Origin: JAPPHA01 sp965220985 | Lineage (GTDB): Bacteria; Pseudomonadota; Alphaproteobacteria; Rhodobacterales; Rhodobacteraceae | Length of the DNA stretch: 64,000 nt | Direction of reading: 5' to 3' | NCBI GenBank assembly: GCA_965220985.1 | Contig: OZ244854.1 | Location: 4,092,001 to 4,156,000 of the forward strand | Made by a program: the position numbers and the translations under genes | Part shown: in pieces, positions 25,169 to 33,291 of the stretch | How the letters are laid out: each line of letters begins with the position of its first letter | How positions within the stretch are numbered: position 1 is the first letter of the stretch | The notes under the pieces: model-generated | Told to the model about the DNA's origin: nothing | The model's input: only the letters and a program-made list of their open reading frames with translations | Databases searched by the model: none

Positions 25169-26191
25169 TCACTTTCCGTATTCGCGATAGGTCTTGATCA
25201 GCACCGGGATCAAGAGAATGATCACGCCGAACAGCGTCAGTACCGATGTCGTGGCGGCGGAACCGAACAATGGGACGTCACCGGACCTCAGATCGGTGAA
25301 AACGAGGTACGACAACGACGTTGCGTTTGCCTCGGCAGAAAGCCCGACGATCGGCTCGAAAACCCTGAAGTTGTCCATCAATTGAATGAGCCCAACGAAT
25401 GTGATCAGCGGCACAAGATGTGGCAAAACCACGAATCTGATCCGTTCCCATCGATTGGCACCATCCACCATCGCGGATTCGAGAGTGTCTCGCGGAACGC
25501 TTTGCAAACCCGCGAAGAACACGATGAAGGAGAACGGTGTTGAGGACCAAACGCCGTAAGAGTGGACAGTTATCCAGGTGAGAACGGGTGACGCCTTGAG
25601 CGACAGTTGCGGATCGTCAAAGATCTCCTGAAGCGTCGCGCCTATGATGCCGCGCGCATCGATCATCCAAAACAGAACCAGCGACCCGACAAGTGGCGTG
25701 ATGATCATCGGCAACAAGGAGAAAAAGATGACTGAGCCCCGGAGAAGCTGCGGTATGCGGTTCACGCCGAGTGCGATGAAAAACCCAAGGACGATTGCGA
25801 GTGGAGAAACGATAAACGTGTACGAAAGCGTAAAAAACAGGGCCTTGTAAAACGGAAGGTTGTAGGTGTCAGCCAACTTTTTGAAGAAAGTGGCTTCCGC
25901 GCCCCAGATTTCCGACATTTCCACCGTTGCCAGATGGCTCGAGTTGAAATAGCTCTCGAGACCGACGAAGCGCCCAAGCGGCCTTTCTTCTCTGAGCGCC
26001 GCCATGGCCTCGACGTCCACTCGATTTTCCAACGTCACCCCAAATGGGCCACTGGTTTCGACTTCGACCATGATCTGTTGATGCTCGATGAACAACGACT
26101 GGTACGCGATCGACACCACTGGCAACGCCACAAAGGTCAGCATCACCAGCATCGAGGGGAGAATGAAATAGAAAAACGCCTTGTGCGGCAT
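25169..26191 (-). CDS. ABC sugar-type importer, permease (MalF-like)
   Basis: A 340-residue permease. After the first helix (FILPSMLVMLTFVALPVVSI) comes an unusually long hydrophilic insertion of about 95 residues (roughly 35-130), which MalF-type proteins also show in varying lengths. Further helices follow, with the EAA loop DTLESAMVDGANRWERIRFVVL. The gene starts 115 nt after the solute-binding protein stop, beyond a strong hairpin, and is probably expressed at a lower level than that protein. Confidence 0.92.
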   Translation of the reverse strand: MPHKAFFYFILPSMLVMLTFVALPVVSIAYQSLFIEHQQIMVEVETSGPFGVTLENRVDVEAMAALREERPLGRFVGLESYFNSSHLATVEMSEIWGAEATFFKKLADTYNLPFYKALFFTLSYTFIVSPLAIVLGFFIALGVNRIPQLLRGSVIFFSLLPMIITPLVGSLVLFWMIDARGIIGATLQEIFDDPQLSLKASPVLTWITVHSYGVWSSTPFSFIVFFAGLQSVPRDTLESAMVDGANRWERIRFVVLPHLVPLITFVGLIQLMDNFRVFEPIVGLSAEANATSLSYLVFTDLRSGDVPLFGSAATTSVLTLFGVIILLIPVLIKTYREYGK

Positions 26192-26270
26192 CGGACAACC
26201 GTTCTTCGCTGGAGTGGCTCAATGCTTGAAGTTCGAATGCAGTCGCACGAGGTGGAAAGGCGTCTGTGGC

Positions 26271-26292
26271 CCGGGCGCCTTTCGGCGCCCGG
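26271..26292 (-). terminator. Strong hairpin between binding-protein and permease genes
   Basis: CCGGGCGCC (26271-26279), loop TTTC and GGCGCCCGG (26284-26292) form a perfect 9-bp GC stem. No T-tract follows, so full termination is doubtful. In import operons such hairpins protect the 3' end of the binding-protein mRNA and lower downstream expression; that role fits here but is inferred. Confidence 0.65.
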
Positions 26293-26306
26293 AACCGTTC
26301 GAGAGC

Positions 26307-27551
26307 TTATTCGACGAAACCACCTTCACGAGCCGCCGTCATATAGGCAGCAACAACATCTTCAAGCGCCTGCTCTGCAGTTTCCTGGCCTTGAAGATAC
26401 TCACCGAGGTTAGCGCCAAGCGCCGTATGCAGCAGCCCCATGTAGGGCAGCATCGGGTACGGCTTGGCGCGAAGGCCAACTGTCTCGAAGACACCCTTTG
26501 CTGCTGGCGTGGGCTGATAACCGTCCATCAGCCAAGCTGCGGCTGTCGGCGCTATCTGTGCCAGTTCGGGATCAACGCCATGAACCATCGCGCGGAACGC
26601 GAGCTCCGCTTCTTCATCACTGATGTTCGTCGCGATGGTAAAGCCATCCCACCACAGCGTTGACGCGGCAAAATCGTTGCCGGCAACGGTCAATGCGCCG
26701 ATCGGCACACTGTTGGCAGCGATTTCCGGCACTTCGCCCTGCTCGTCGATGATCGGAGCCACGGCACTGCCCCAAAGCGACCACAACGCGCCTTCGCCGC
26801 CTTTCCAGCTTGCGCTGTTGACGGTCGTGTCAAATGTCGCATAGTCGGAACTCATCCGCTCGGTCAGCGCCTTTAGCATGTGCAGCGTCGCGATTCCTTT
26901 CTCATTCTGAATCGCAGGGATCGCCGTACCCGCCTCAAAGAACTCACCACCATGACCGAGGTACATGTTCACGAACTCCTGTCCCATGTGCCAACCGGTC
27001 TTGAAGTTGCCAAGGATGGGGGTGTCCATAACACCGGCAGCCCGAAGTTTGTCGGCAGCCGCAATCACGTCTTCATAGCTCGTGGGCGGTTCGATGTCGT
27101 TGGCTTCAAGGATGTCCTTTCGATACATGTAGTGTTGCGCATTCGCCATGAACGCGACCGCCATGATCTTGCCGTCCACACGGATGAACTGACGTTCGCT
27201 CAAGCCATCACCGTATTTCTCGACGAGATCGTCGAGTGGCCGCACCAGACCTTCGTTCAGAAGCGGAACGAGCGAGCCGTTCGCAACGATCGCAACCGAA
27301 TATGTGGCCGGATTGGTTGTCAGAGCTGCAACCTGGATTTCCTTGTGCTCACTTGTTTGGTTGTCCGAAAACTCGATCGTGTCAGACGCGCATTCCGTCG
27401 CGCGCTCAATCACGAGGCGGACTGGCGTAAAGTCGTTCGCCAGAATGCGAACCGATCCAGAACCCTCCAGATTACAACCCTGGGACCACGCCGCTCCGGC
27501 GCTGAGCGCGACGGCACTGGCAATTGCAAGCAGTTTTGTTGCTGATTTCAT
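26307..27551 (-). CDS. ABC importer extracellular solute-binding protein
   Basis: A 414-residue family 1 (MalE-like) binding protein, first gene of the import operon. A signal peptide is clear: MKSATKLLAIASAVALSAGA, with cleavage likely after AWS or ASQ near residue 23. Mature sequence includes ERQFIRVDGKIMAVAFMANA, YRKDILEANDIEPPTSYEDV and LWWDGFTIATNISDEEAELAF, as in sugar-binding proteins where IPPP-like hinges and W residues line the site. The ligand cannot be read from sequence. It lacks the lipobox Cys, so the protein is soluble and periplasmic. Its promoter should lie in 27552-27700. Confidence 0.92.
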   Translation of the reverse strand: MKSATKLLAIASAVALSAGAAWSQGCNLEGSGSVRILANDFTPVRLVIERATECASDTIEFSDNQTSEHKEIQVAALTTNPATYSVAIVANGSLVPLLNEGLVRPLDDLVEKYGDGLSERQFIRVDGKIMAVAFMANAQHYMYRKDILEANDIEPPTSYEDVIAAADKLRAAGVMDTPILGNFKTGWHMGQEFVNMYLGHGGEFFEAGTAIPAIQNEKGIATLHMLKALTERMSSDYATFDTTVNSASWKGGEGALWSLWGSAVAPIIDEQGEVPEIAANSVPIGALTVAGNDFAASTLWWDGFTIATNISDEEAELAFRAMVHGVDPELAQIAPTAAAWLMDGYQPTPAAKGVFETVGLRAKPYPMLPYMGLLHTALGANLGEYLQGQETAEQALEDVVAAYMTAAREGGFVE

Positions 27552-27808
27552 TCGATTGTTCCTCCTGTCCGTCTCGGAAGTGCTTCAAACGGGATCCGAC
27601 CAACGAACACCTGTGGTCCACCCAGCACCAACGAGGATACGATAGTTCGAATTGTTAACGTAACGAGTTCAGGAACGCTAGTGGAGACTTGCAAAATCGT
27701 CAAAACTTATTTCGTGTTGTGCATGCAAAATTTGCAAATTACAGTTTCCTTCGCGGCGAATGCCCTTGATTTCGGGGGAAGCGTGTTGGTCTCAATAGGG
27801 AGAGTCAA
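27552..27808. promoter_or_regulatory. Divergent promoter region of the importer and SnoaL-like protein C
   Basis: This 257-base region separates the binding-protein gene (minus) from protein C (plus) and should hold both promoters. Candidate operators are the near-palindrome GTTAACGTAAC with a central CG (27654-27664), closest to a LacI-type site, and GCATGCAAAATTTGCAAAT (27721-27739), which shares GCATGCAAA with the region before the LacI gene. Confidence 0.35.
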
Positions 27809-28783
27809 ATGTATGACTTCAGCGAAAACTGGCCGGATTTCTCCGACTACATTATTGAAATCACACGAATAATCTGGGATCGCCGCGACGTGCTTGCACT
27901 GCACGACTATTACGGACAGGACATTGTTGTGCGCACGCCCGGTGGGCTTACTGTCGGCGTGGACGCCGTGATTCAAGCGACCTATGAAATGATCGGTCGC
28001 GCTCCGCGGAGGTCATCTGGCGCAGAAGACGTCATTTGGTCGCGCAATGATGACGGGCATTATTACTCATCGCATCGCGTCTGCGACGTGATGCACCACG
28101 TTGAAGACGACATGTACGGCAAGGCAACCGGAAGATCTGTCTGGTACTGGATCATCGCCGATTGCGCAGCCCGCAACGACGTTATCGACGATGAATGGTT
28201 GTTCCGTGATACTGGCGGACTTGTTCGACAGCTGGGTTGGGACCCGAGAGAATTTGCCCGACACCAAATCGTTACGGAAGGCGGGCCGGCGAATTGCATC
28301 AAACCGTTGACACCCGCTATCGATGTCCCGGGCCCCTACGTCGGCACGGGAAACGACAACGAATGGGGCATCAAATATGCTGCCGTCCTGACTCGTGTCA
28401 TGGAAGGCGACCTTGGCGCGATACTGGATGAATACGATGAACAGTGCCACTCCGCCTATGCTGGTGCCGTTCAAGGTCACAGTCACGATGACATCAACAA
28501 ATTCTGGGCACGTCTAAGGTCTTCGTTCCCGAACGCAAGGTTTACCATCCACCACACCATCGGTCGTCATGACGACCTTCTTAGCCCCCGAGCTGCCATT
28601 CGCTGGTCCATTGAAGGCAAGCACAAAGGCTGGGGCGCATTTGGAAAGCCCTCAGGCGCCGACGTGTATGTGCTGGGCGTATCTCACGTGGAGTTCGGGC
28701 CGCGCGGAATTCGACGTGAATATGCGCTCTATGATCAAGTGGCGGTCTGGAAGCAGATTCTGATGCAAACCGAGACCGAGTGA
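27809..28783 (+). CDS. Tandem SnoaL/NTF2-like protein C
   Basis: A 324-residue paralogue of protein B lacking its N-terminal extension. First domain: DYIIEITRIIWDRRDVLALH, EDVIWSRNDDGHYYSSHRV, DEWLFRDTGGLVRQLGWDP. Second domain: SSFPNARFTIHHTIGRHD, AAIRWSIEGKHKGWGAFGK and REYALYDQVAVWKQIL. The fold suggests catalysis on a small hydrophobic or lactone-type substrate, but no characterised relative is recognised. GGGAGA lies 7-12 nt before the ATG. It is divergent from the importer operon and probably in the same regulon. Confidence 0.78.
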   Translation: MYDFSENWPDFSDYIIEITRIIWDRRDVLALHDYYGQDIVVRTPGGLTVGVDAVIQATYEMIGRAPRRSSGAEDVIWSRNDDGHYYSSHRVCDVMHHVEDDMYGKATGRSVWYWIIADCAARNDVIDDEWLFRDTGGLVRQLGWDPREFARHQIVTEGGPANCIKPLTPAIDVPGPYVGTGNDNEWGIKYAAVLTRVMEGDLGAILDEYDEQCHSAYAGAVQGHSHDDINKFWARLRSSFPNARFTIHHTIGRHDDLLSPRAAIRWSIEGKHKGWGAFGKPSGADVYVLGVSHVEFGPRGIRREYALYDQVAVWKQILMQTETE

Positions 28784-28786
28784 CAG

Positions 28787-28804
28787 GGAACGCGGGCCCG
28801 TTCC
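28787..28804. terminator. Hairpin between convergent genes
   Basis: GGAACG (28787-28792) and CGTTCC (28799-28804) pair around a 6-nt loop in the 30-base gap between protein C and the XRE-ImmA gene. No T-run; probably a modest bidirectional terminator. Confidence 0.45.
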
Positions 28805-28813
28805 GCCGAACAA

Positions 28814-29962
28814 TCAGACGAACCGAATGCCCAATCGTGCGGCGTAATCCCGAAAATCTCTGCCGCCAAGATCCGTCAAGTCATACGCAGCCTTGAATCC
28901 GATCCGACCCTCCAGCGCGGCCCGCATCACGCGCGTTGCGAACAGCTTGCCGACACGGGCATCTTGGTCGTTGCAGAAATCGCCCTCGGTGTTCGCCGGG
29001 CTGGATTGTCGTTCCTTGCTGATCTGGTTGCGACAAAACTCAAGAAAGGATTCACGCGTAACCAGATCGAGATCCATGGCGCGACGGGCGACGATGACTG
29101 GGCTGGCCTTCAATGACTCAGCGAGAACCGCGATCGGACATTGGGTACGCTTCGCCTGTTCCCATCGATCAATCAGGTCGCCAGAAGGCACAAGGAATTC
29201 GGCCGCCGCCCGGCTGCACCAGTCTTCCACCTTTGTCCCGCCAAGAAGCAAGTTTTCGAAACCGGAGAGACCCTCCTCGCCAAGCCAGACATGTGCCAAC
29301 TCGTGAGCCAGATTAAACATTTGGCCCGACTTTACATCCGCACCGTTCACGAAAACCAACGGCGCATATCGGTCCGTCAGTGCAAATCCACCAAACTCCT
29401 CAGCTCTCAATCTCCGGTTTGCATCGTTGCCCACATGCTTGTTGACCACGGCCATCACGCCCAGTCTTTCGATCATGCGGCGCAACTCGCTGACAGCCTC
29501 CTGCCAGGTCCGGACATACCGTGCCCACCCCTCGTCGAGACCGATAGTCCGCCGCATCTCGCGACCCACATCGTCGGGGTCGTCGTCGAGGGTGGCGCTT
29601 GCCACGAATTCCAGTGGCTCTGCTTCACTCTCGATGAGATGCTCTCGCAGCCACATCTGCCTCCGCTGCATTGAGTAAAGAGTGTCGATCAGATCCGGGC
29701 TGGCTCGGGTTTTTGCCCTGTCGGAAGCAGTTCGGAAATCGGGAATCGGGAGCCGTTCGTCCGGCGGATCCGGCAGGAAGAGATAACCGAATGGCACGTG
29801 GACCGCGCGCGCAAACGCGTCGAGTTGCTTGAGGGTGGGCCGAAGATCGCCGCGCTCCCATTCAGGCAATTTCCCGAACTTGGTCATCAGGTCATCCTGT
29901 GCCAATCCAGCGCGCTCGCGCGCCCAGCAAAGGAGTTTCGGATTGATTGAGACGCGGTTCAT
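28814..29962 (-). CDS. XRE-family regulator fused to an ImmA/IrrE metallopeptidase
   Basis: A 382-residue two-domain protein. Residues 5-65 form a Cro/C1-type helix-turn-helix (LLCWARERAGLAQDDLMTKF, then WERGDLRPTLKQLDAFARA). Residues 150-300 form the ImmA/IrrE peptidase with zinc motif HELAH at 220-224 and downstream RAAAEFLVPSGDL. The C-terminal tail (RVMRAALEGRIGFKAAYDLT) is the common extension of this subfamily. Such proteins usually pair with a toxin or DUF4411 gene and control stress or mobile-element genes. Here no partner lies adjacent on either side. It is the second ImmA-family protein in the window and is not closely similar to the first. Confidence 0.92.
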   Translation of the reverse strand: MNRVSINPKLLCWARERAGLAQDDLMTKFGKLPEWERGDLRPTLKQLDAFARAVHVPFGYLFLPDPPDERLPIPDFRTASDRAKTRASPDLIDTLYSMQRRQMWLREHLIESEAEPLEFVASATLDDDPDDVGREMRRTIGLDEGWARYVRTWQEAVSELRRMIERLGVMAVVNKHVGNDANRRLRAEEFGGFALTDRYAPLVFVNGADVKSGQMFNLAHELAHVWLGEEGLSGFENLLLGGTKVEDWCSRAAAEFLVPSGDLIDRWEQAKRTQCPIAVLAESLKASPVIVARRAMDLDLVTRESFLEFCRNQISKERQSSPANTEGDFCNDQDARVGKLFATRVMRAALEGRIGFKAAYDLTDLGGRDFRDYAARLGIRFV

Positions 29963-30473
29963 GGCCCGACCACATTCGCCGATTTTGCAATTGGAAGGCG
30001 TCTATTCGGGCAGGCGGGCTGATTCAATCAGGCCCAGGGTATCGGACAACGCCTGTGCCTCCATTGGATTCTGGCAGTTTTCCAGACTGCGCCGGTAGGG
30101 CCCTGAGTCCTCAAGGTGGGATCAGAGGCGGACCGTGCAGTCACAGGAGTCATGAATTCCACTGACTTGGTCACGGGTCGGCAATTGCGTACACGAGCGT
30201 GCGACGGTGGCCTTGAGACATAGATCGGCAATGCTCACGGAAGTTGGCGAGGATTGACCGTGCGGATTCGCATCGCGGCACTCGACGAACCTTTGTCCGT
30301 ATCATCCGGAGTGATTCGCCGGACTGTTTGCCTTGACAAAAGACGAAGCCTAAAGAGGCGGACAACGATCAACCCATTGCCGCAAGAGGGCAACGTGAAT
30401 GACCCGCTTTGGTGACATATCATCCCTGTTGGGACACCGAGTTTGGCTGTCGTGACACCGACGGCGATGACGC
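29963..30473. other. No gene seen upstream of the pseudouridine synthase
   Basis: About 510 bases between divergent genes. No frame resembles a protein, and no tRNA or other RNA is recognised. It probably holds the promoters of both neighbours. Confidence 0.4.
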
Positions 30474-31250
30474 ATGGATGAACCGGTCAGGATCGCGCGG
30501 TTTTTGGCTCGCGCCGGCGTGGCATCAAGGCGCCAAGCGGAAAAACTTATCGAAGAAGGCCGCGTCACCCTTAATGGCCGATGTCTGACAGCAATGCACC
30601 ACAGAGTGACGCTTGATGACGACATTCGGGTCGATGGAAAGCCGGTCGCAACCCCCAAACCGGCAATGCTCTGGCGACTCCACAAGCCGGCAGGTTTGGT
30701 GACAACAACGGCAGACGAAAAAGGGCGAAAGAACGTCTTCGAACTTTTGCCGCCCGAAATGCCCCGTGTCGTCACCGTCGGTCGGCTGGACCTGAACTCA
30801 GAAGGCTTGCTGCTGTTGACCAATGACGGCAGCCTCAAGCGGCATCTCGAATTGCCGGCGAACGGATTTTCCAGGGAATACCGTGTCCGGGCCCGTGGTC
30901 GCCCCGACGAGGTCGCGCTTGATCGACTCCGGAAAGGTCTCCGGATGGGATCCGAGCGTTTCCGACCCATGACGGTCGACATCGAGGCGACGAACGCGGC
31001 GAATTCCTGGTACAGCGTCCGGCTGAAGGAAGGCAGGAACAGGGAAATCCGCCGCGCGTTCGAGGCAATCGACCTGACAGTGAACCGATTGATTCGCGTC
31101 TCCTTCGGGCCGTTTCGTCTTGGGAAACTGGCCTCGGGTCAAGTAGAGCGGATTCCCGAAAAGGCATTTCGCCAAATCCTCCCCAACCGCCCAGCAAAAG
31201 ACCGGGACCAGCCGCGGCGACGCAAGGGCGCCGCATCTCCCAACAAGTGA
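30474..31250 (+). CDS. rRNA large/small subunit pseudouridine synthase (RsuA/RluB family)
   Basis: A 258-residue enzyme isomerising uridine in rRNA. An S4 RNA-binding domain (RIARFLARAGVASRRQAEKL, GRVTLNG) occupies about residues 5-50. The catalytic domain has GRLDLNSEGLLLLTNDG with the active aspartate Asp106, then KEGRNREIRRAFEAI near 190. A basic tail (RDQPRRRKGAASPNK) resembles RluB more than RsuA. The family is certain; the exact target (23S U2605 for RluB) is inferred. Confidence 0.93.
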   Translation: MDEPVRIARFLARAGVASRRQAEKLIEEGRVTLNGRCLTAMHHRVTLDDDIRVDGKPVATPKPAMLWRLHKPAGLVTTTADEKGRKNVFELLPPEMPRVVTVGRLDLNSEGLLLLTNDGSLKRHLELPANGFSREYRVRARGRPDEVALDRLRKGLRMGSERFRPMTVDIEATNAANSWYSVRLKEGRNREIRRAFEAIDLTVNRLIRVSFGPFRLGKLASGQVERIPEKAFRQILPNRPAKDRDQPRRRKGAASPNK

Positions 31251-31321
31251 ACTGTTTTCCGGTGTCAATCCACGGACCGAACGACCCTTGCTCATGCAAT
31301 TTCTGAAGGAACCTCAAGGCA

Positions 31322-32155
31322 ATGACTGAACTGCTGACCATCGAAACCCTCGCAAATCTTGTCGTGCTGATCTTTCTCCAAGCCGTCCTGGGTTTCGACA
31401 ATCTGCTCTACATTTCGATCGAATCAAAGCGAGCCCCTGAACAGTACCGAAAGGCCGTGCGCTACTGGGGCATCGTCATCGCCGTTGCATTGAGGGTCGT
31501 CCTGCTCTTCGTGATGATCGCGCTGATCGATGCATTCCGGGAGCCGTTCCTCGTGTTCAACTTGCCCGGCATCATCGAGGGCGGCGTCAACTATTCGACG
31601 GTCGTCTTCATCTTTGGTGGCATCTTCATCATCTACACGGCCGTTCGCGAAATCACCCACATGCTGACGATCGAGCATCTTGGCGGCGAAGGGGCCGGAA
31701 AACCGACCAAAACAGCGTTCCAGGTCGTGGCGATGATCGTGTTCATGAACCTGATCTTCAGCTTTGATTCCATTTTGTCGGCGATCGCCATCACCGACGT
31801 ATTCCCGGTACTCGCGGTTGCCATCGCTGCCTCGGGCTTGGCAATGCTGCTTCTCGTCAATCGGGTCACCGAGTTCATCGAACGCAATCGGGCATACGAG
31901 GTCCTGGGACTGTTCATTCTCCTGATCGTCGGCGTCGTTTTGATCGGCGAGGCGGGCCCAGCCGCTGCCCATGCCATGCATGACGAGAGTCTCCAGATCC
32001 GGCTATTCGGCTACGCCCTGTTGCCGATGTCGAAGACCACCTTCTATTTCGCGATCGTCGTGCTCGTTGCTGTCGAAGTCATTCAGACAGGCTATCGCCG
32101 ACGGCTCGAAGCTGAACGTTTGGCAGCCCAAGGGCAGCCGTCGACCACGCATTGA
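31322..32155 (+). CDS. TerC-family integral membrane protein
   Basis: A 277-residue polytopic protein with about seven helices. It has the TerC signatures FLQAVLGFDNLLYISIES near residue 18 and NLIFSFDSILSAIAITD near 143, whose acidic and asparagine residues are thought to bind metal. Family members export manganese during secretion or take part in tellurite resistance. No tellurite genes are nearby, so metal homeostasis is more likely. Ribosome site AAGGAACCTCAAGGCA precedes the ATG. Confidence 0.93.
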   Translation: MTELLTIETLANLVVLIFLQAVLGFDNLLYISIESKRAPEQYRKAVRYWGIVIAVALRVVLLFVMIALIDAFREPFLVFNLPGIIEGGVNYSTVVFIFGGIFIIYTAVREITHMLTIEHLGGEGAGKPTKTAFQVVAMIVFMNLIFSFDSILSAIAITDVFPVLAVAIAASGLAMLLLVNRVTEFIERNRAYEVLGLFILLIVGVVLIGEAGPAAAHAMHDESLQIRLFGYALLPMSKTTFYFAIVVLVAVEVIQTGYRRRLEAERLAAQGQPSTTH

Positions 32156-32175
32156 CCACGGAGACCAACCAAAGT

Positions 32176-32207
32176 CCCTGCCCGACGGGCAACCCACGTC
32201 GGCAGGG
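32176..32207 (+). terminator. Hairpin after the TerC gene
   Basis: CCCTGC (32176-32181) and GCAGGG (32202-32207) pair, extended inward by CGACG with CGTCG around one bulged C. It lies 20 bases past the stop, without a T-tract. The rest of the gap to 32364 shows nothing further. Confidence 0.45.
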
Positions 32208-32364
32208 CAGATTCGTGCAAGCATGACATGTCAGAACAGTTCCGTTCCGGCGTCACGCAGGTCATGCGTCGCGGGAACGGCGAACGGCGAGTTCCTCGCT
32301 GATTTGGTTCGGTCTGAAATCAACGACTCGTCCGATCCGAACCGTCATCGCCAAGTGATCGGCC

Positions 32365-33291
32365 TCAGAGTTCGAGGCAGTACCGCATGATGGCCTTCTG
32401 GATGTGAAGTCTGTTCTCCGCCTCGTCGAAGACAACCGACTGCGGGCCATCAATGACGTCTGCGGTCACTTCATCGTCACGATAGGCCGGCAGGCAGTGC
32501 ATGAACACGGCGTTCTCGGCAGCGGCGGCCATCACGCGCCCGTCCACCTGAAACGCGCCCAGGCTCTTCCTTTTTTCCTCACGAAGCGTGTCCGTGTCGT
32601 GCATCGACAGCCATGCATCGGTGACCACCAGGTCGGCTCCAGCCGCCGCTTTGATCGGGTCCGAGACTGATTGGACGTTTGCGCCACACGATCTCGCGTT
32701 TTCGACGTACTCCGCTCGAGGCATGTACGAATCCGGGCACGCGAGCGTCATGTTGAACCCGAACTGGCCGGCCGCGTGCAGGAATGATGCACACACGTTG
32801 TTGCCATCGCCGAACCATGCCACTTGCCGCTCAGCGATCGGACCGCGATGCTCTTCGAAGGTCATGACATCGCCCATCACCTGGCACGGGTGGGTGCGAT
32901 CGGTCAGGCCATTGATGACCGGGACGCTCGCGTGTTCGGCCAGTTCCAGGAGATGATGCGTCTGGTCTGTCCGGAGAACGATCATGTCGACGTAACGCGA
33001 CAAGACACGTGCCGTATCGGCCACGGATTCTCCGCGTCCGAGCTGAGTCTCGGACCCCAATAGGGTCATGACTTCACCACCCAGCTGGCGAACGCCGGTA
33101 TCGAAGGATACCCTGGTTCGCGTAGACGGTTTCTCGAACAGCAGCGCAACAAGTCGGCCCGCGAGCGCCGGGTTGACGTCGCGGTTCCCGCGAGGGCAGC
33201 CCGCGCGCGCCGATTTCATCGACTTCGCGAGTTCGATGATGCCGTGCAGATCAGCCGCGGAAGGCTGGTCGATGTCGAGGAAATGTCTCAC
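32365..33291 (-). CDS. argF: Ornithine carbamoyltransferase
   Basis: A 308-residue enzyme making citrulline from ornithine and carbamoyl phosphate in arginine synthesis. The carbamoyl phosphate motif STRTR is at residues 56-60, with LTDRTHPCQVMGDVMTFEEH near 133 and the ornithine-side MHCLPAYRDDEVT near 271. The GTG start overlaps the argD stop (GTGA), giving an argD-argF operon, a common alphaproteobacterial pairing. Length and motifs are complete. Confidence 0.96.
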   Translation of the reverse strand: MRHFLDIDQPSAADLHGIIELAKSMKSARAGCPRGNRDVNPALAGRLVALLFEKPSTRTRVSFDTGVRQLGGEVMTLLGSETQLGRGESVADTARVLSRYVDMIVLRTDQTHHLLELAEHASVPVINGLTDRTHPCQVMGDVMTFEEHRGPIAERQVAWFGDGNNVCASFLHAAGQFGFNMTLACPDSYMPRAEYVENARSCGANVQSVSDPIKAAAGADLVVTDAWLSMHDTDTLREEKRKSLGAFQVDGRVMAAAAENAVFMHCLPAYRDDEVTADVIDGPQSVVFDEAENRLHIQKAIMRYCLEL

